From Gemmataceae bacterium (GTDB lineage Bacteria; Planctomycetota; Planctomycetia; Gemmatales; Gemmataceae), in NCBI GenBank assembly GCA_901538445.1, contig LR594584.1:3945051-4009050 (forward strand): a stretch of 64,000 nucleotides of DNA, in the 5' to 3' direction. Under the pieces are notes generated by a model. The model had not been told where the DNA came from. It did no database searches and saw only the letters and a list, made by a program, of their open reading frames with translations. Numbering within the stretch: position 1 is the first letter of the stretch; the number at the start of each line of letters is the position of its first letter. The translations under genes were made by a program, and so were the position numbers. Positions 27,619 through 36,066 of the stretch are shown here, in pieces.

Positions 27619-27740
27619 GTTCTGGAGAAGTCGGGTTGGTTCTGAGGAGTTGGACCTTGATTCTGGGGCATTCCGTCTCATTCTGAGGCAATCCGTCTCA
27701 TTAGCGAGTCTCTGAAGAGTTTTCGTTGATTCTGGAGACC
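27619..27740 (+). repeat. Intergenic array of ~20-bp-period repeats (TTCTGAGGAGTT family), copy A
   Basis: Degenerate copies of TTCTG(A/G)(G/A)G(A/C).. begin at 27620, 27640, 27661, 27681, about 27710 and 27730, spaced 20, 21, 20, 29 and 20 bases. The clearest units read TTCTGAGGAGTTGG, TTCTGGGGCATTCCGTCTCA and TTCTGAGGCAATCCGTCTCA, and the array ends ATTCTGGAGACC. The same terminal unit and period occur in opposite orientation at 52664-52736. The array lies between the hydrolase stop and the GNAT gene end. The period is not a multiple of three, so it is not coding. Confidence 0.7.
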
Positions 27741-27809
27741 CCACCCCCCGAATCGGCCAGAACCATTTTCGACCCGAGGCACCCGGCGTGAGCAGCCCCC
27801 TCACACCCA

Positions 27810-28433
27810 TTATACCACAGGAGCGACCGGGAGCGGCTTCCGTACAAGTTCGTAGTGCCGCGTTCCGGCCGGGATCTCGCTCTCGCCGGCCAGTTCGAAC
27901 CCGAGCTTCTTGTAGATCTCGACGTTCGCCGGTGTCATCGTCTCGAGGTACACGGGCACCTTGTGGCGGTCGGCGGCCGCGAACATCGGCGTGAACAAGG
28001 CCCGCGTCAGCCCCTTGCGCTGCATGTCGGGCCGCACGCCGAGGAGCGGGACGTACCAGTGCGGCCCGCCGCAGTGCTTCACGCGGGCGAGGTCGAACCC
28101 CCGCTCCAGCTCGAACAGCAGCCGGCTCCCACTCCAACCATAAGTCGCAAGGAGCCCGAGCCCGCCGGACAGGAAGGCGGTCCACCGGCCCGGCCACTCC
28201 TGTCCCGGGAGCCACGTACACATCACCGCGGCCCTGTCCGGCGTGGCGAACACGCCCTCGCACCGCACCGACACGCGGAACACATACCGGCAGAACACCT
28301 CGACGGCCTTCGACCGCTTCGCCGCGTCCGGGCACAGCAGCGTGAATAGCGGGTACTCGGCGAACGCCGCCGCGAGGGTCGCGACGGCCGCGGGCTCGTC
28401 GCCGGGGGTCAGTTGGTCGATGGTCATACACAT
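27810..28433 (-). CDS. GNAT-family N-acetyltransferase
   Basis: 207 residues from ATG 28433 (MCMTIDQLTPGDEPAAVATL); a second ATG two codons later is equally possible. The acetyl-CoA-binding motif A is clear: WYVPLLGVRPDMQRKGLTRA, followed by VPVYLETMTPANVEIYKKLG, where the Asn and Tyr are typical of the C-terminal motif B. It transfers acetyl from acetyl-CoA to an unknown amine. It starts 10 nt after the stop of the oxidoreductase gene on the same strand, so the two are probably cotranscribed. A CACCCATTATACCACAGG patch overlaps its end. Confidence 0.85.
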   Translation of the reverse strand: MCMTIDQLTPGDEPAAVATLAAAFAEYPLFTLLCPDAAKRSKAVEVFCRYVFRVSVRCEGVFATPDRAAVMCTWLPGQEWPGRWTAFLSGGLGLLATYGWSGSRLLFELERGFDLARVKHCGGPHWYVPLLGVRPDMQRKGLTRALFTPMFAAADRHKVPVYLETMTPANVEIYKKLGFELAGESEIPAGTRHYELVRKPLPVAPVV

Positions 28434-28443
28434 TACCGGAAGC

Positions 28444-30690
28444 TCACGCCGTCCGGGTCGCCTCCACTTCCACAAGGTTGTCGAAGAACGTTGCGCCGCC
28501 GCCCAGGTCGGTCGGTGCGGTGCTGGTCGTGGTGTTGCAGTTCGCGCCGTCGTCGGTCCACTTCCGCCACCACAGCCCGAGCGACACCACCACCCCCGGC
28601 TTCACGGTCTCGCCGACCACCGCACGCGCCCGGAACCGCCCGCGGCCGTTGTAAACGCTCACCGTCGCGCCGTCGGCGATGCCGCGCTTCGCGGCGTCGA
28701 CCGGGTGGATCTCCAGCGTGCGCTCCCCTGCCTCGCGGCGGGCGTGGTCCAGATTGGCGAACGTCGAGTTCAAGAACGACGGGGCAGGCGGGGTCAACAA
28801 CTGCAACGGGTACTTCGCCGCCAGTTCGGGCTGGGTCTGCGGGTCCTCGTGCGGGGGCACGTAGTGTGGGAGCGGGTCGCGGCCGGCCCGCCCCTCGCGC
28901 TCCGAGTACAGTTCGCACTTGCCGGATGGCGTCGGGAACTTCCCTTCGGCAAACGGCGCCCACCCCCGCGGCACGTTGAACCGCACCGGCCCGGCCTTGG
29001 TCGCCTCCAGCGTGATGCCCGCGAGCGCCGGGTGCTGGGTCTGGCCCTCGCCCCTTGCGGGACAGGGTGGCGGCGCTTCGCCGACGGGTGAGGGGTGCGC
29101 CTCACCTGCCCCGTGCGCTTCACCCCTCACCCGGCCGCTCGAAGACTCGCGGCCACCCTCTCCCGCAAGGGGAGAGGGCAAAGACCCACCCATGCACCGC
29201 CGCGCGAGTTCCTCGTCCGTCTCGGCGAACAACTCCGGCTCGAACCCCATCGCCGCGCCGAGCAGCCGGAACACCTCGGTATTCGGCTTCGCCTCGCCGA
29301 GCGGCGCGATCGCCGGGTTGTTGGCCTGCACGTAGAGGTGCCCGTAGGTCGCGTGCAGGTCAAAGTGCTCCAACTGCGTCGTGGCGGGCAGCACGATGTC
29401 GGCGTAGTCGGCCGTGTCGGTCTGAAACTGGTCGTGGACGACCGTGAACAGATCGTCGCGCATCAGTCCCGAGAGCACCCGCGACTGGTCCGGGGCGACT
29501 GCGGCCGGGTTCGAGTTGTACACGAACAGCGCCTTCACCGGGGGCCCCGGGAGTTCGCCGTGCAGCGCTTCGGCGAGCTGGATCATGTTGACCGTGCGGG
29601 TTCCCTTCGGGATCAGGTCCGGGCGCGTGAGGTAGGCGTCGTCGAACGCCGCGACCTTGCTCGTGCTGAGGAACGCGCCGGCCCCGGGGTAGCGCCAGTC
29701 GCCGGTGAGCGCCGGCAGGCACACGATGGTGCGGACCGCGGTGCCGCCGCCGCCGTGCCGCTGGAGGCCGTAGTTGAGCCGGATCAGAGCCGGCCCGCCG
29801 AACAGTTCCCGAGAGCGGGCGTACTCCCGCGCGAACCGCTCGATCACGGCTCCCGACAGGCCGGTGATTTGGGAGACGCGCGAAACCGGGTACTCGCGCA
29901 TCACCCGGTCGCGGAGCGGCCCGGCCCCGACGCAGTGGTTGTTCAGGTAGTCGTCGTCCTGCCAGCCCTCGCGCCAGATGACGTGCATGACGCCGAGCGC
30001 CAGCGCCCCGTCGGTGCCGGGCCGAACCGGGAGCCACCAGTCCGACTTCGCGGCCGTCGGCGACTTGTACGGGTCGATGGTGACGATCCGCGCGCCGCGC
30101 TTGCGGGCCTCGTGCTCGATCCGCCAGAAGTGCGTGTTCGTGACGGAGGTGTTCGAGCCCCAGTTCACGATGTACCGGGCGTGGACGGCGTCCTCGGGGT
30201 CGATCACCGCCCGCGTGCCGAGCGTCACGTCGCACCCGGCGGCCCCGGCGGTCGCGCAGATCGTGCGATCGAGCAGGGACGCCCCGAGCCGGTGGAAGAA
30301 CCGCCGGTCGAGGCTGCCGTACATGAGCTTGCCCATCGTGCCGGCGTAGCTGTACGGGAGCACCGCTTGCGGCCCGTGCTCGGACGCCGCGATCGCCCTG
30401 AAGCGGTCGGCGATCTCGCGGACCGCGGCCTCCCAGCTCACGCGCTCGAACCTGCCCTCGCCCTTCTTCCCGACCCGCCGGAGCGGGTGCGCGAGCCGGT
30501 CCGGGTGGTACACGCGGTCGAGGTAGGGGGCGACCTTCTGGCACAGGAACCCGCGGGTGAACGGGTGGTCGCGGTCGCCCCGCAACGCAACGGCCCGCCC
30601 GGTCGCGTCGTCCACTCCGACGACGATGCCGCACGTGTCGGGGCAGTCGTGGGGGCACACGGCCTTCACCGTTCGCAATTCTCGGCGCAT
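28444..30690 (-). CDS. Molybdopterin-dependent oxidoreductase with an in-frame palindromic insertion
   Basis: 748 residues of the DMSO-reductase superfamily. The N-terminal 4Fe-4S cysteines are in VCPHDCPDTCG, with the fourth in RGFLCQK. Molybdopterin segments include WGSNTSVTNTH and VTIDPYKSPTAA. The C-terminal molydopterin-dinucleotide-binding domain starts near 610 (LLTPPAPSFLNSTF) and includes LEIHPVDAAKRGI. No Tat signal is seen, so it is probably cytoplasmic, as in formate-dehydrogenase-like or nitrate-reductase-like proteins. The substrate is unknown. Residues about 504-549, Pro/Gly/Glu-rich with LPSPLAGEGG, are encoded by a nested palindromic DNA element. They interrupt the protein between conserved parts without a frameshift. 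Confidence 0.85.
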   Translation of the reverse strand: MRRELRTVKAVCPHDCPDTCGIVVGVDDATGRAVALRGDRDHPFTRGFLCQKVAPYLDRVYHPDRLAHPLRRVGKKGEGRFERVSWEAAVREIADRFRAIAASEHGPQAVLPYSYAGTMGKLMYGSLDRRFFHRLGASLLDRTICATAGAAGCDVTLGTRAVIDPEDAVHARYIVNWGSNTSVTNTHFWRIEHEARKRGARIVTIDPYKSPTAAKSDWWLPVRPGTDGALALGVMHVIWREGWQDDDYLNNHCVGAGPLRDRVMREYPVSRVSQITGLSGAVIERFAREYARSRELFGGPALIRLNYGLQRHGGGGTAVRTIVCLPALTGDWRYPGAGAFLSTSKVAAFDDAYLTRPDLIPKGTRTVNMIQLAEALHGELPGPPVKALFVYNSNPAAVAPDQSRVLSGLMRDDLFTVVHDQFQTDTADYADIVLPATTQLEHFDLHATYGHLYVQANNPAIAPLGEAKPNTEVFRLLGAAMGFEPELFAETDEELARRCMGGSLPSPLAGEGGRESSSGRVRGEAHGAGEAHPSPVGEAPPPCPARGEGQTQHPALAGITLEATKAGPVRFNVPRGWAPFAEGKFPTPSGKCELYSEREGRAGRDPLPHYVPPHEDPQTQPELAAKYPLQLLTPPAPSFLNSTFANLDHARREAGERTLEIHPVDAAKRGIADGATVSVYNGRGRFRARAVVGETVKPGVVVSLGLWWRKWTDDGANCNTTTSTAPTDLGGGATFFDNLVEVEATRTA
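29044..29179. repeat. Nested palindromic (REP/BIME-like) element inside the oxidoreductase gene
   Basis: The outer arms 29044-29070 and 29153-29179 are inverted repeats matching at 25 of 27 positions. The right arm alone also forms a hairpin (CCCTCTCCCGCAAGGGGAGAGGG has a CTCTCCC..GGGGAGAG stem). Inner arms CGGGTGAGGGGTG (29085-29097) and CACCCCTCACCCG (29121-29133) pair perfectly. The 136-bp unit resembles the palindromic 'CCCTCTCCC-GCAAG-GGGAGAGGG' intergenic repeats common in several high-GC bacteria. Here it lies within a reading frame that stays open. Confidence 0.8.
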
Positions 30691-30967
30691 GGATTTCCCT
30701 CGGAAACCGGTGACGCGCTATGATACCACCGGGAGCGGTGGTGCGGCACTCGCGGTCTGAAACGGACGCGCGGGCCGCGCCGCCCGGGCGCGGCCCGCGG
30801 GGGTCGAATTCCGCCCAAAATTCCAACCGGTCTATTGCTCTCCACCGCCCGCCCGCACAGAGTAAACAACACCCCCGGCGGATCCGGTCTTCTTTGCCCC
30901 GTTTGCCGTGGGACACGACGAGCGCCTCCGGCGGGACACCGTGGCCCCCGCGGGACGAGGACAGCAC
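30691..30967. other. Divergent intergenic region before the tandem kinases
   Basis: 277 bases between the oxidoreductase gene (minus) and the kinase gene (plus). A TATCAT hexamer (complement of 30720-30725) could serve as -10 for the oxidoreductase, but no good -35 accompanies it. The rest is GC-rich with no evident gene or hairpin. Confidence 0.3.
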
Positions 30968-32569
30968 ATGCCCGCCCCTTCGACCGCGCCCGAGTTTCTG
31001 GACATCCTCCGGAAGAGCGGGCTCGTTCCACCGGACAAGCTGGACCCGCTCCTCGAGCGGCACCAGGCGGCCGGCACCCCGCTTCATACGGTCGACCAGG
31101 TCGCCAACCTCTTCGTCCGCGAGTCGCTCCTCACGTTCTTCCAGGCCAAGCAACTCCGCCTCGGCCGGTACAAGCGGTTCACGATCGGGGCCAAGTACCG
31201 GCTGCTCGAGTTGATCGGCGCGGGCGGCATGGGCGCGGTGTACCTGTGCGAGCACACGATGATGCGGCGGCTCGTCGCGCTCAAAGTGCTCCCGGTCGAG
31301 AAACTGGAGGACAAGTCGAACGAGGAGCGGTTCTACCGCGAGGCCCGGGCCGTCGCCGCTCTGGACCACCCGAACATCGTCCGCGCCTACGACATCGATC
31401 ACTACGAGAAGCTCCACTTCCTCGTGATGGAGTACGTGGACGGCACGAGTTTGCAGGAAATCATCGCAAGGTACATCGTCGAGAAGAAGCCGTTCGACCC
31501 GGTCCGGGCCGCCCACTACATCGCCCAGTCGGCCGTCGGCATGCAGCACGGGCACGAACTGGGCATGGTCCACCGCGACATCAAGCCCGGCAACCTGCTC
31601 CTCGACCGCGGCGGGGTCATCAAGGTCCTCGACATGGGCCTGGCCCGGTTCTTCAACAAGCAGCAGGACAGCGTCACCGAGAAGTACGACGACAAGTGCG
31701 TGCTGGGCACGGCCGACTACCTCGCCCCTGAGCAGGCCGTCAGCAACATGGTGGACATCCGGGCCGACATCTACGCGCTGGGCGGGACCTTCTACTTCAT
31801 GCTCACCGGGCAGACCCCGTTCCCGGACGGGACGATCGCGGCGAAGCTCGTCGCCCACCAGACGAAGGAGCCGCGGCCGGTCGAGTCGTTCCGGGCCGAC
31901 GTGCCCCCCGCGATGCTCGCGGTCCTGCGGAAGATGATGGCGAAGCACCCGAAGGACCGGTACCAGGAGCCGATCGAGGTGGCCGAGGCGCTGGCCGAGT
32001 GGGCCGAGGAGCCGGTCCCCCCGCCGGCCGCCCGGGAGATGCCGATCCACTGCCCGCTCGTGCAGTCGCTGGCGGCCCCGAACCTGTCGGCGTCCGGCGC
32101 GTCGCTGCCACTGGCCCGGGTGCTGTTCGGGTCGGGACGCGGGGCGCTGGCCCGGTCCTCGGGGTCCAATTCGTCGGTCCGGACGACGACCAGGGCCGGG
32201 GCGCTCGGCACCAACGCCCCGCCCGGCGCGAGCATCGGGACCGGCGAGCCCCCGAACTACACCGGTCGCAACGGCCGGTCCCGCGTCGGCACCGAGTCCA
32301 CCGGCCGCGGGCTGAGCGCCCCGACCACCCCAATCCCGACCCGCCGCGATTCGGATCACGACCACGAGGAGGGCGACGACTCGGGTGCGGAGCGGGACGC
32401 CCCCCGCACCCGGCGCGGCCGCGGCACCCCGGCGAAGCGGACCGGGTTTTCGATCCTCGTCGGCGTGCTGCTCGGCCTGATCTTCGTCGCCGGGTTGGTC
32501 GGTGCGTACCTCCTGGGCAAGGGCGACCAGCAGGCCGCGCCCGCGTCGAACCGCGCGGCCGACCGGTGA
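30968..32569 (+). CDS. Membrane Ser/Thr kinase, planctomycete type with DMG motif (tandem copy 1)
   Basis: 533 residues from ATG 30968 (MPAPSTAPEFLDILRKSGLV). Residues 10-72 form a planctomycete pre-kinase module ending LLTFFQAKQLRLGRYKRFTI. The kinase domain spans about 76-345: GAGGMG at 84-89, lysine K106 in VALKVL, HRDIKPGN at 202-209. The metal-binding motif is DMG at 222-224 instead of DFG, and the Asp is retained. A long Ser/Thr/Pro linker leads to one membrane helix near 496-517 (ILVGVLLGLIFVAGLVGAYL) and a short outer tail. It is a clear tandem paralogue of the gene at 32750. Phosphorylation targets are unknown. Confidence 0.85.
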   Translation: MPAPSTAPEFLDILRKSGLVPPDKLDPLLERHQAAGTPLHTVDQVANLFVRESLLTFFQAKQLRLGRYKRFTIGAKYRLLELIGAGGMGAVYLCEHTMMRRLVALKVLPVEKLEDKSNEERFYREARAVAALDHPNIVRAYDIDHYEKLHFLVMEYVDGTSLQEIIARYIVEKKPFDPVRAAHYIAQSAVGMQHGHELGMVHRDIKPGNLLLDRGGVIKVLDMGLARFFNKQQDSVTEKYDDKCVLGTADYLAPEQAVSNMVDIRADIYALGGTFYFMLTGQTPFPDGTIAAKLVAHQTKEPRPVESFRADVPPAMLAVLRKMMAKHPKDRYQEPIEVAEALAEWAEEPVPPPAAREMPIHCPLVQSLAAPNLSASGASLPLARVLFGSGRGALARSSGSNSSVRTTTRAGALGTNAPPGASIGTGEPPNYTGRNGRSRVGTESTGRGLSAPTTPIPTRRDSDHDHEEGDDSGAERDAPRTRRGRGTPAKRTGFSILVGVLLGLIFVAGLVGAYLLGKGDQQAAPASNRAADR

Positions 32570-32610
32570 CGATGCCCGCTCCCGTACCGGCCCGACGGGG
32601 CCGGACAAAT

Positions 32611-32637
32611 CCCCCACTCTCACATCGAGAATGGGGG
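32611..32637. repeat. Hairpin between the tandem kinase genes
   Basis: CCCCCA (32611-32616) pairs with TGGGGG (32632-32637), with a TCTC/GAGA extension separated by one mismatch and a 5-nt loop. It is followed on the plus strand by CAAAAATA rather than a T-run, so it is not a standard terminator for the upstream kinase. It may attenuate or stabilise a transcript of the downstream gene. Confidence 0.4.
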
Positions 32638-32749
32638 CAAAAATATCTCCCAATTGAAGTGCGGTTGACCTATACTTAGGCCTGTAACTCCCCTCTTTTC
32701 CTTTAACGGCCTCCGTTCCGGGTTCCCCGCCCCCGCGGAGAGGTTCACA

Positions 32750-35335
32750 ATGCCCCCCCCCGCCAACGCCGACGAACTCCTGGAACTGGTCCAGCGGAGC
32801 GGGGTTGCCGACGAGGCCAAGCTCCGGTCCTGCCTCCAGAAGTTGAACGGCACCGGGGGCGTCCCGCCCGACCCGCAGCGACTGGCCGGCGTCCTCGTCA
32901 AGGACGGCATCCTCACCTACTTTCAGGCCGAGCAGCTCCTCCAGGGCAAGTACAAGCGGTTCACGATCGGCAAGTACAAGGTGCTCGAGAAGCTCGGGGC
33001 CGGTGGCATGGCCCAGGTGTTCCTCTGCGAGCACAAGATGATGCGGCGGCGGGTCGCCATCAAGGTGCTCCCGACCGCCAAGGCCGACGACCCGTCCAGC
33101 CTCGAACGGTTCTACCGCGAGGCCCGCGCCGTCGCCGCCGTGGACCACCCGAACATCGTCCGCGCCTACGACATCGACCAGGACGAGAACCTCCACTTCC
33201 TCGTCATGGAGTACGTGGACGGCACCAACCTCCAGGACCTCGTCAAGAAGTTCGGCCAGCTCGACATGCTCCGGGCGTGCCACTACATCTACGCCTCGGC
33301 CGTCGGCCTCCAGCACGCCCACGAGATGGGCCTGATCCACCGCGACATCAAGCCCGGCAACATCCTCCTCGACCGCACCGGGGTCGTGAAGATCCTCGAC
33401 ATGGGCCTGGCCCGGTTCTTCTACGACGAGGAGGACAACGTCACCAAGAAGTACGACGAGAACGTCCTCGGCACCGCCGACTACCTCGCCCCCGAGCAGG
33501 CCCTCGACAGCCACACCGTCGACATCCGGGCCGACATCTATTCCCTGGGCGCGACGTTCTACTTCTTGCTCACCGGCAGCGCCGTGTTCCCCGAGGGCTC
33601 GGTCGCCCAGAAGCTGATCTGGCACCAGAACCGCCAGCCGAAGTCCATCAAGACGTTCCGGGCCGACGTGCCCGACGAGGTCATCGCCATCGTCGACAAG
33701 ATGATGGCCAAGAAGGTCGAGAACCGCTACCAGACCCCGGCCGAGGTGATGGCGGCCCTGGCCCCGTGGGTTGCGACCCCGATCCCGCCCCCGGCCGAGC
33801 GCGAGATGCCACAGGTGTCGGCCGCGGCCCGGGGCGACGCCCGCGTCGGACCGACCACCAGCGCCATCTCAACGGCCGCCATGACCCTCCCGCGGCCGTC
33901 GCACCAGTCGGTAAACCTGCCCCCCGGCATGTCGCCGATGGCGACGCAACCGGCGATGGCCGCGCTGCCGACCGTGGCCCCCACCGCCCCGCGTTCCGAG
34001 CCCGACCCGCAACCGTTCGCCGACTTCGGCGACGACCTCAACACGCCCACCACGACGAACGCGAACACGCAGCGGCCGTCCCCGAGTTCCGCCGTCAACA
34101 AGCGTGGTGCGAGGACCAGCCAGTCGATCCGAGTCCCGGCGAACAAGCAGGCCAAGCAACCGCCGCGGTCCGGCCGCCGCCCCCCGGTCCCGGAGGAACC
34201 GGTCGGCAGCAACAAGGTGCTCCTCGGCGCGCTCGGTCTGCTCCTGCTCGTGGCCGCAGGCGTCGGGGCGTACTTCGCCTTCTTCCACGGTTCGAACACA
34301 ACGACCACTCAGACCGACAACGGCCCCAAAAAGTGGACCGTCGGCGAGGGCGAGGACCCGGCCACGACCGTTGCCACGCTCGGCGACGCGCTGAACCGGT
34401 ATCAGCCCGGCGACACCATCGTCATCGCCAAGCCGAAGCTCGTGACCGGGGCCATCCGGCTCGACCCGAAGAAGCACAAGGACCTGACGATCGAGGGCGT
34501 GGTGCGGGACGGGAAGCCGACGGTGCTGGAGGCCAAGGACAACGCCGAGTTCCTGCTCAACGCCAACAGCATCGACGGCCTCAAGATCCGCAACCTCGAG
34601 TTCGATGGGGCCGGCAAAGCCAAGTACGCCGTCCAGGTGAACGGCTCGTGCCCCGGGCTCACGCTCGAGTCCGTCGTCGTGCGCGGGGCCGCAGTGGTCG
34701 GCGTCCGGTTCGTCAACGCCGCCGGTGCCGACGGCCGCCCCCTGCTGGTCGATCACGCCCGCTTCTACCTGGGTGCGGGCCAAACGGGCATCACCCTGGA
34801 ATCGACCGGGGCCACCAACGACACGCGGCGGCTCGTCGTCCGGAACTCGCGGTTCGAGGGGACCGTCGGCTCCCACGCCGGAAAGGGCGTCCGGTTCGAC
34901 GCCGCCACGACCGACATCGAGGTGACCGGCAACCGGTTCGCGAACCTCGAATCGGCCGTGTCGTTCCTCCGCCCGCTGAACAAGTCGATCAAGGCCCAGG
35001 TCACCTCGAACACCGTCTTTGACTCCCGCATCGGGCTGGAGTTCGACCTGAACAACGTGCTGCCGAACACCTACGAACTGACCGTCCGGCAGAACTACTT
35101 CGCCAAGGTGCAGGACTGCGGGAAGGGCAATGGTGGCGGCGGTAACATCCCGGGCACGACCGCCGACACCAACGCCCACGGTCCGGACGCGGGCGGCGGC
35201 AACGTGGACCTCAAGCTCGCGCGGCTCGAGAACCCGCAACTGCCGACCCCGCCCAACCCGGCCGACGACGCCACCTTCCTCCGCTTCCCGGGCGGCCCGC
35301 CTGAAGTGAACGGCAAGAAGGTCGGGGCTCCGTGA
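32750..35335 (+). CDS. Transmembrane Ser/Thr kinase with extracytoplasmic beta-helix domain (tandem copy 2)
   Basis: 861 residues. The N-terminal module (10-72, LTYFQAEQLLQGKYKRFTI) and kinase domain (about 75-340) closely match the upstream paralogue: GAGGMA loop, VAIKVLP, HRDIKPGN at 197-204, and DMG at 217-219 in place of DFG. The linker at 350-485 is Thr/Pro/Ala-rich. One helix near 487-510 (VLLGALGLLLLVAAGVGAYF) crosses the membrane. Residues 540-830 then form a right-handed parallel beta-helix: repeats such as KDLTIEGVV, DGLKIRNLEFDGAG, CPGLTLESVVVRGA and TDIEVTGNRFANLESAV. That fold binds glycans in pectate lyases and phage spikes, so a cell-wall or polysaccharide-sensing kinase is a reasonable inference. 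Confidence 0.88.
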   Translation: MPPPANADELLELVQRSGVADEAKLRSCLQKLNGTGGVPPDPQRLAGVLVKDGILTYFQAEQLLQGKYKRFTIGKYKVLEKLGAGGMAQVFLCEHKMMRRRVAIKVLPTAKADDPSSLERFYREARAVAAVDHPNIVRAYDIDQDENLHFLVMEYVDGTNLQDLVKKFGQLDMLRACHYIYASAVGLQHAHEMGLIHRDIKPGNILLDRTGVVKILDMGLARFFYDEEDNVTKKYDENVLGTADYLAPEQALDSHTVDIRADIYSLGATFYFLLTGSAVFPEGSVAQKLIWHQNRQPKSIKTFRADVPDEVIAIVDKMMAKKVENRYQTPAEVMAALAPWVATPIPPPAEREMPQVSAAARGDARVGPTTSAISTAAMTLPRPSHQSVNLPPGMSPMATQPAMAALPTVAPTAPRSEPDPQPFADFGDDLNTPTTTNANTQRPSPSSAVNKRGARTSQSIRVPANKQAKQPPRSGRRPPVPEEPVGSNKVLLGALGLLLLVAAGVGAYFAFFHGSNTTTTQTDNGPKKWTVGEGEDPATTVATLGDALNRYQPGDTIVIAKPKLVTGAIRLDPKKHKDLTIEGVVRDGKPTVLEAKDNAEFLLNANSIDGLKIRNLEFDGAGKAKYAVQVNGSCPGLTLESVVVRGAAVVGVRFVNAAGADGRPLLVDHARFYLGAGQTGITLESTGATNDTRRLVVRNSRFEGTVGSHAGKGVRFDAATTDIEVTGNRFANLESAVSFLRPLNKSIKAQVTSNTVFDSRIGLEFDLNNVLPNTYELTVRQNYFAKVQDCGKGNGGGGNIPGTTADTNAHGPDAGGGNVDLKLARLENPQLPTPPNPADDATFLRFPGGPPEVNGKKVGAP

Positions 35336-35343
35336 CTCGCAAC

Positions 35344-35367
35344 ACCGGCGACCGCAAGGTCGCCGGT
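35344..35367. terminator. Terminator hairpin between convergent genes
   Basis: ACCGGCGACC (35344-35353) and GGTCGCCGGT (35358-35367) form a perfect 10-bp stem around a GCAA tetraloop, followed by TCCGTTTCC on the plus strand. It lies 8 bases after the kinase stop and 11 before the stop of the convergent gene. Confidence 0.65.
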
Positions 35368-35378
35368 TCCGTTTCCGC

Positions 35379-36035
35379 TCACTCCTTCCGCACCCCCGCG
35401 ACGGTCACCGCGAACCCGAGCGTCGTCTTGCCGCCGTCGGCCGCCACGGACCGCCGCACCGTCGCGACCAGCACGCCGCCGCCCTTGTCGAGCACCTTCA
35501 CGCCGACGTCCTTGCCGTTGTTCGGCCAGAGGAGTAGCACCGCCGGGTGCCGGCCCTCGTTCACCTTGCTGCTCACCTCGATGAGCTTCTTCTTCTCGAC
35601 CGGCTCGGCGTCCTTGTCGTCGGCCGCACGGCTCAGGAGGCAGAAGTCCGGGTGCGGGCTGGTGCCGGTGTGGTCGCCGATGTCGGGCTGCACCGCGAAC
35701 CGCAGCGTGTAGGTGCCGGCGGCGAGTTCCTGCTTGCGGAAGTCGGTGAACGCCTCGGGGAACTCGATCGCGCCGACGAGCGTGCCCTCGGGGATCTCGC
35801 GGTAGGTGATGCCGTTCTTGACCTGGTCCTCGTTGGCCTTGGCTGGGATCTCCGCGACGAACCACACCCGCATCACGACGGCGTCGCCGTTCCGCACCAC
35901 GAGCGCCTGCGGGTCGAGCGCCTTGCGGACCACCTCGGCGAGCGCCGCCGGCGGATCGACCTTCTCGACCTTGGCGGAGTACGCTTGCGGCGCGGCGACC
36001 GCGAACAGGGCGGCAACCGACATGACGAATTGCAT
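35379..36035 (-). CDS. Secreted protein of unknown function
   Basis: 218 residues from ATG 36035, with an SD (GGAGTGG) about 8 nt upstream. MQFVMSVAALFAVAAPQAYS is a signal peptide, and the upstream frame extension is shadow sequence. The mature part (VVMRVWFVAEIPAKANEDQV; AAGTYTLRFAVQPDIGDHTG; HPAVLLLWPNNGKDVGVKVL) looks like a beta-sandwich of the kind found in many planctomycete exported proteins of unknown role. It has no cysteine pair or catalytic motif. The TIGR02996 gene ends 31 nt upstream on the same strand, so it may be the last gene of the argC transcript. Confidence 0.65.
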   Translation of the reverse strand: MQFVMSVAALFAVAAPQAYSAKVEKVDPPAALAEVVRKALDPQALVVRNGDAVVMRVWFVAEIPAKANEDQVKNGITYREIPEGTLVGAIEFPEAFTDFRKQELAAGTYTLRFAVQPDIGDHTGTSPHPDFCLLSRAADDKDAEPVEKKKLIEVSSKVNEGRHPAVLLLWPNNGKDVGVKVLDKGGGVLVATVRRSVAADGGKTTLGFAVTVAGVRKE

Positions 36036-36066
36036 CAATCCACTCCAATGCGGTGACTCCACCAAC

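Noticed and set aside
32611-32637. Rho-independent terminator after the first tandem kinase
   Set aside because: The stem is followed by A residues, not T, on the plus strand, so it is listed only as a hairpin.
32653-32693. Promoter with TTGACC and TATACT before the second tandem kinase
   Set aside because: The two hexamers are directly adjacent, not 16-18 bases apart, and no correctly spaced partner for either was found.
29360-33625. 1421-residue minus-strand frame spanning two kinases and the oxidoreductase start
   Set aside because: It crosses an intergenic region and three real genes; low-complexity antisense shadow.
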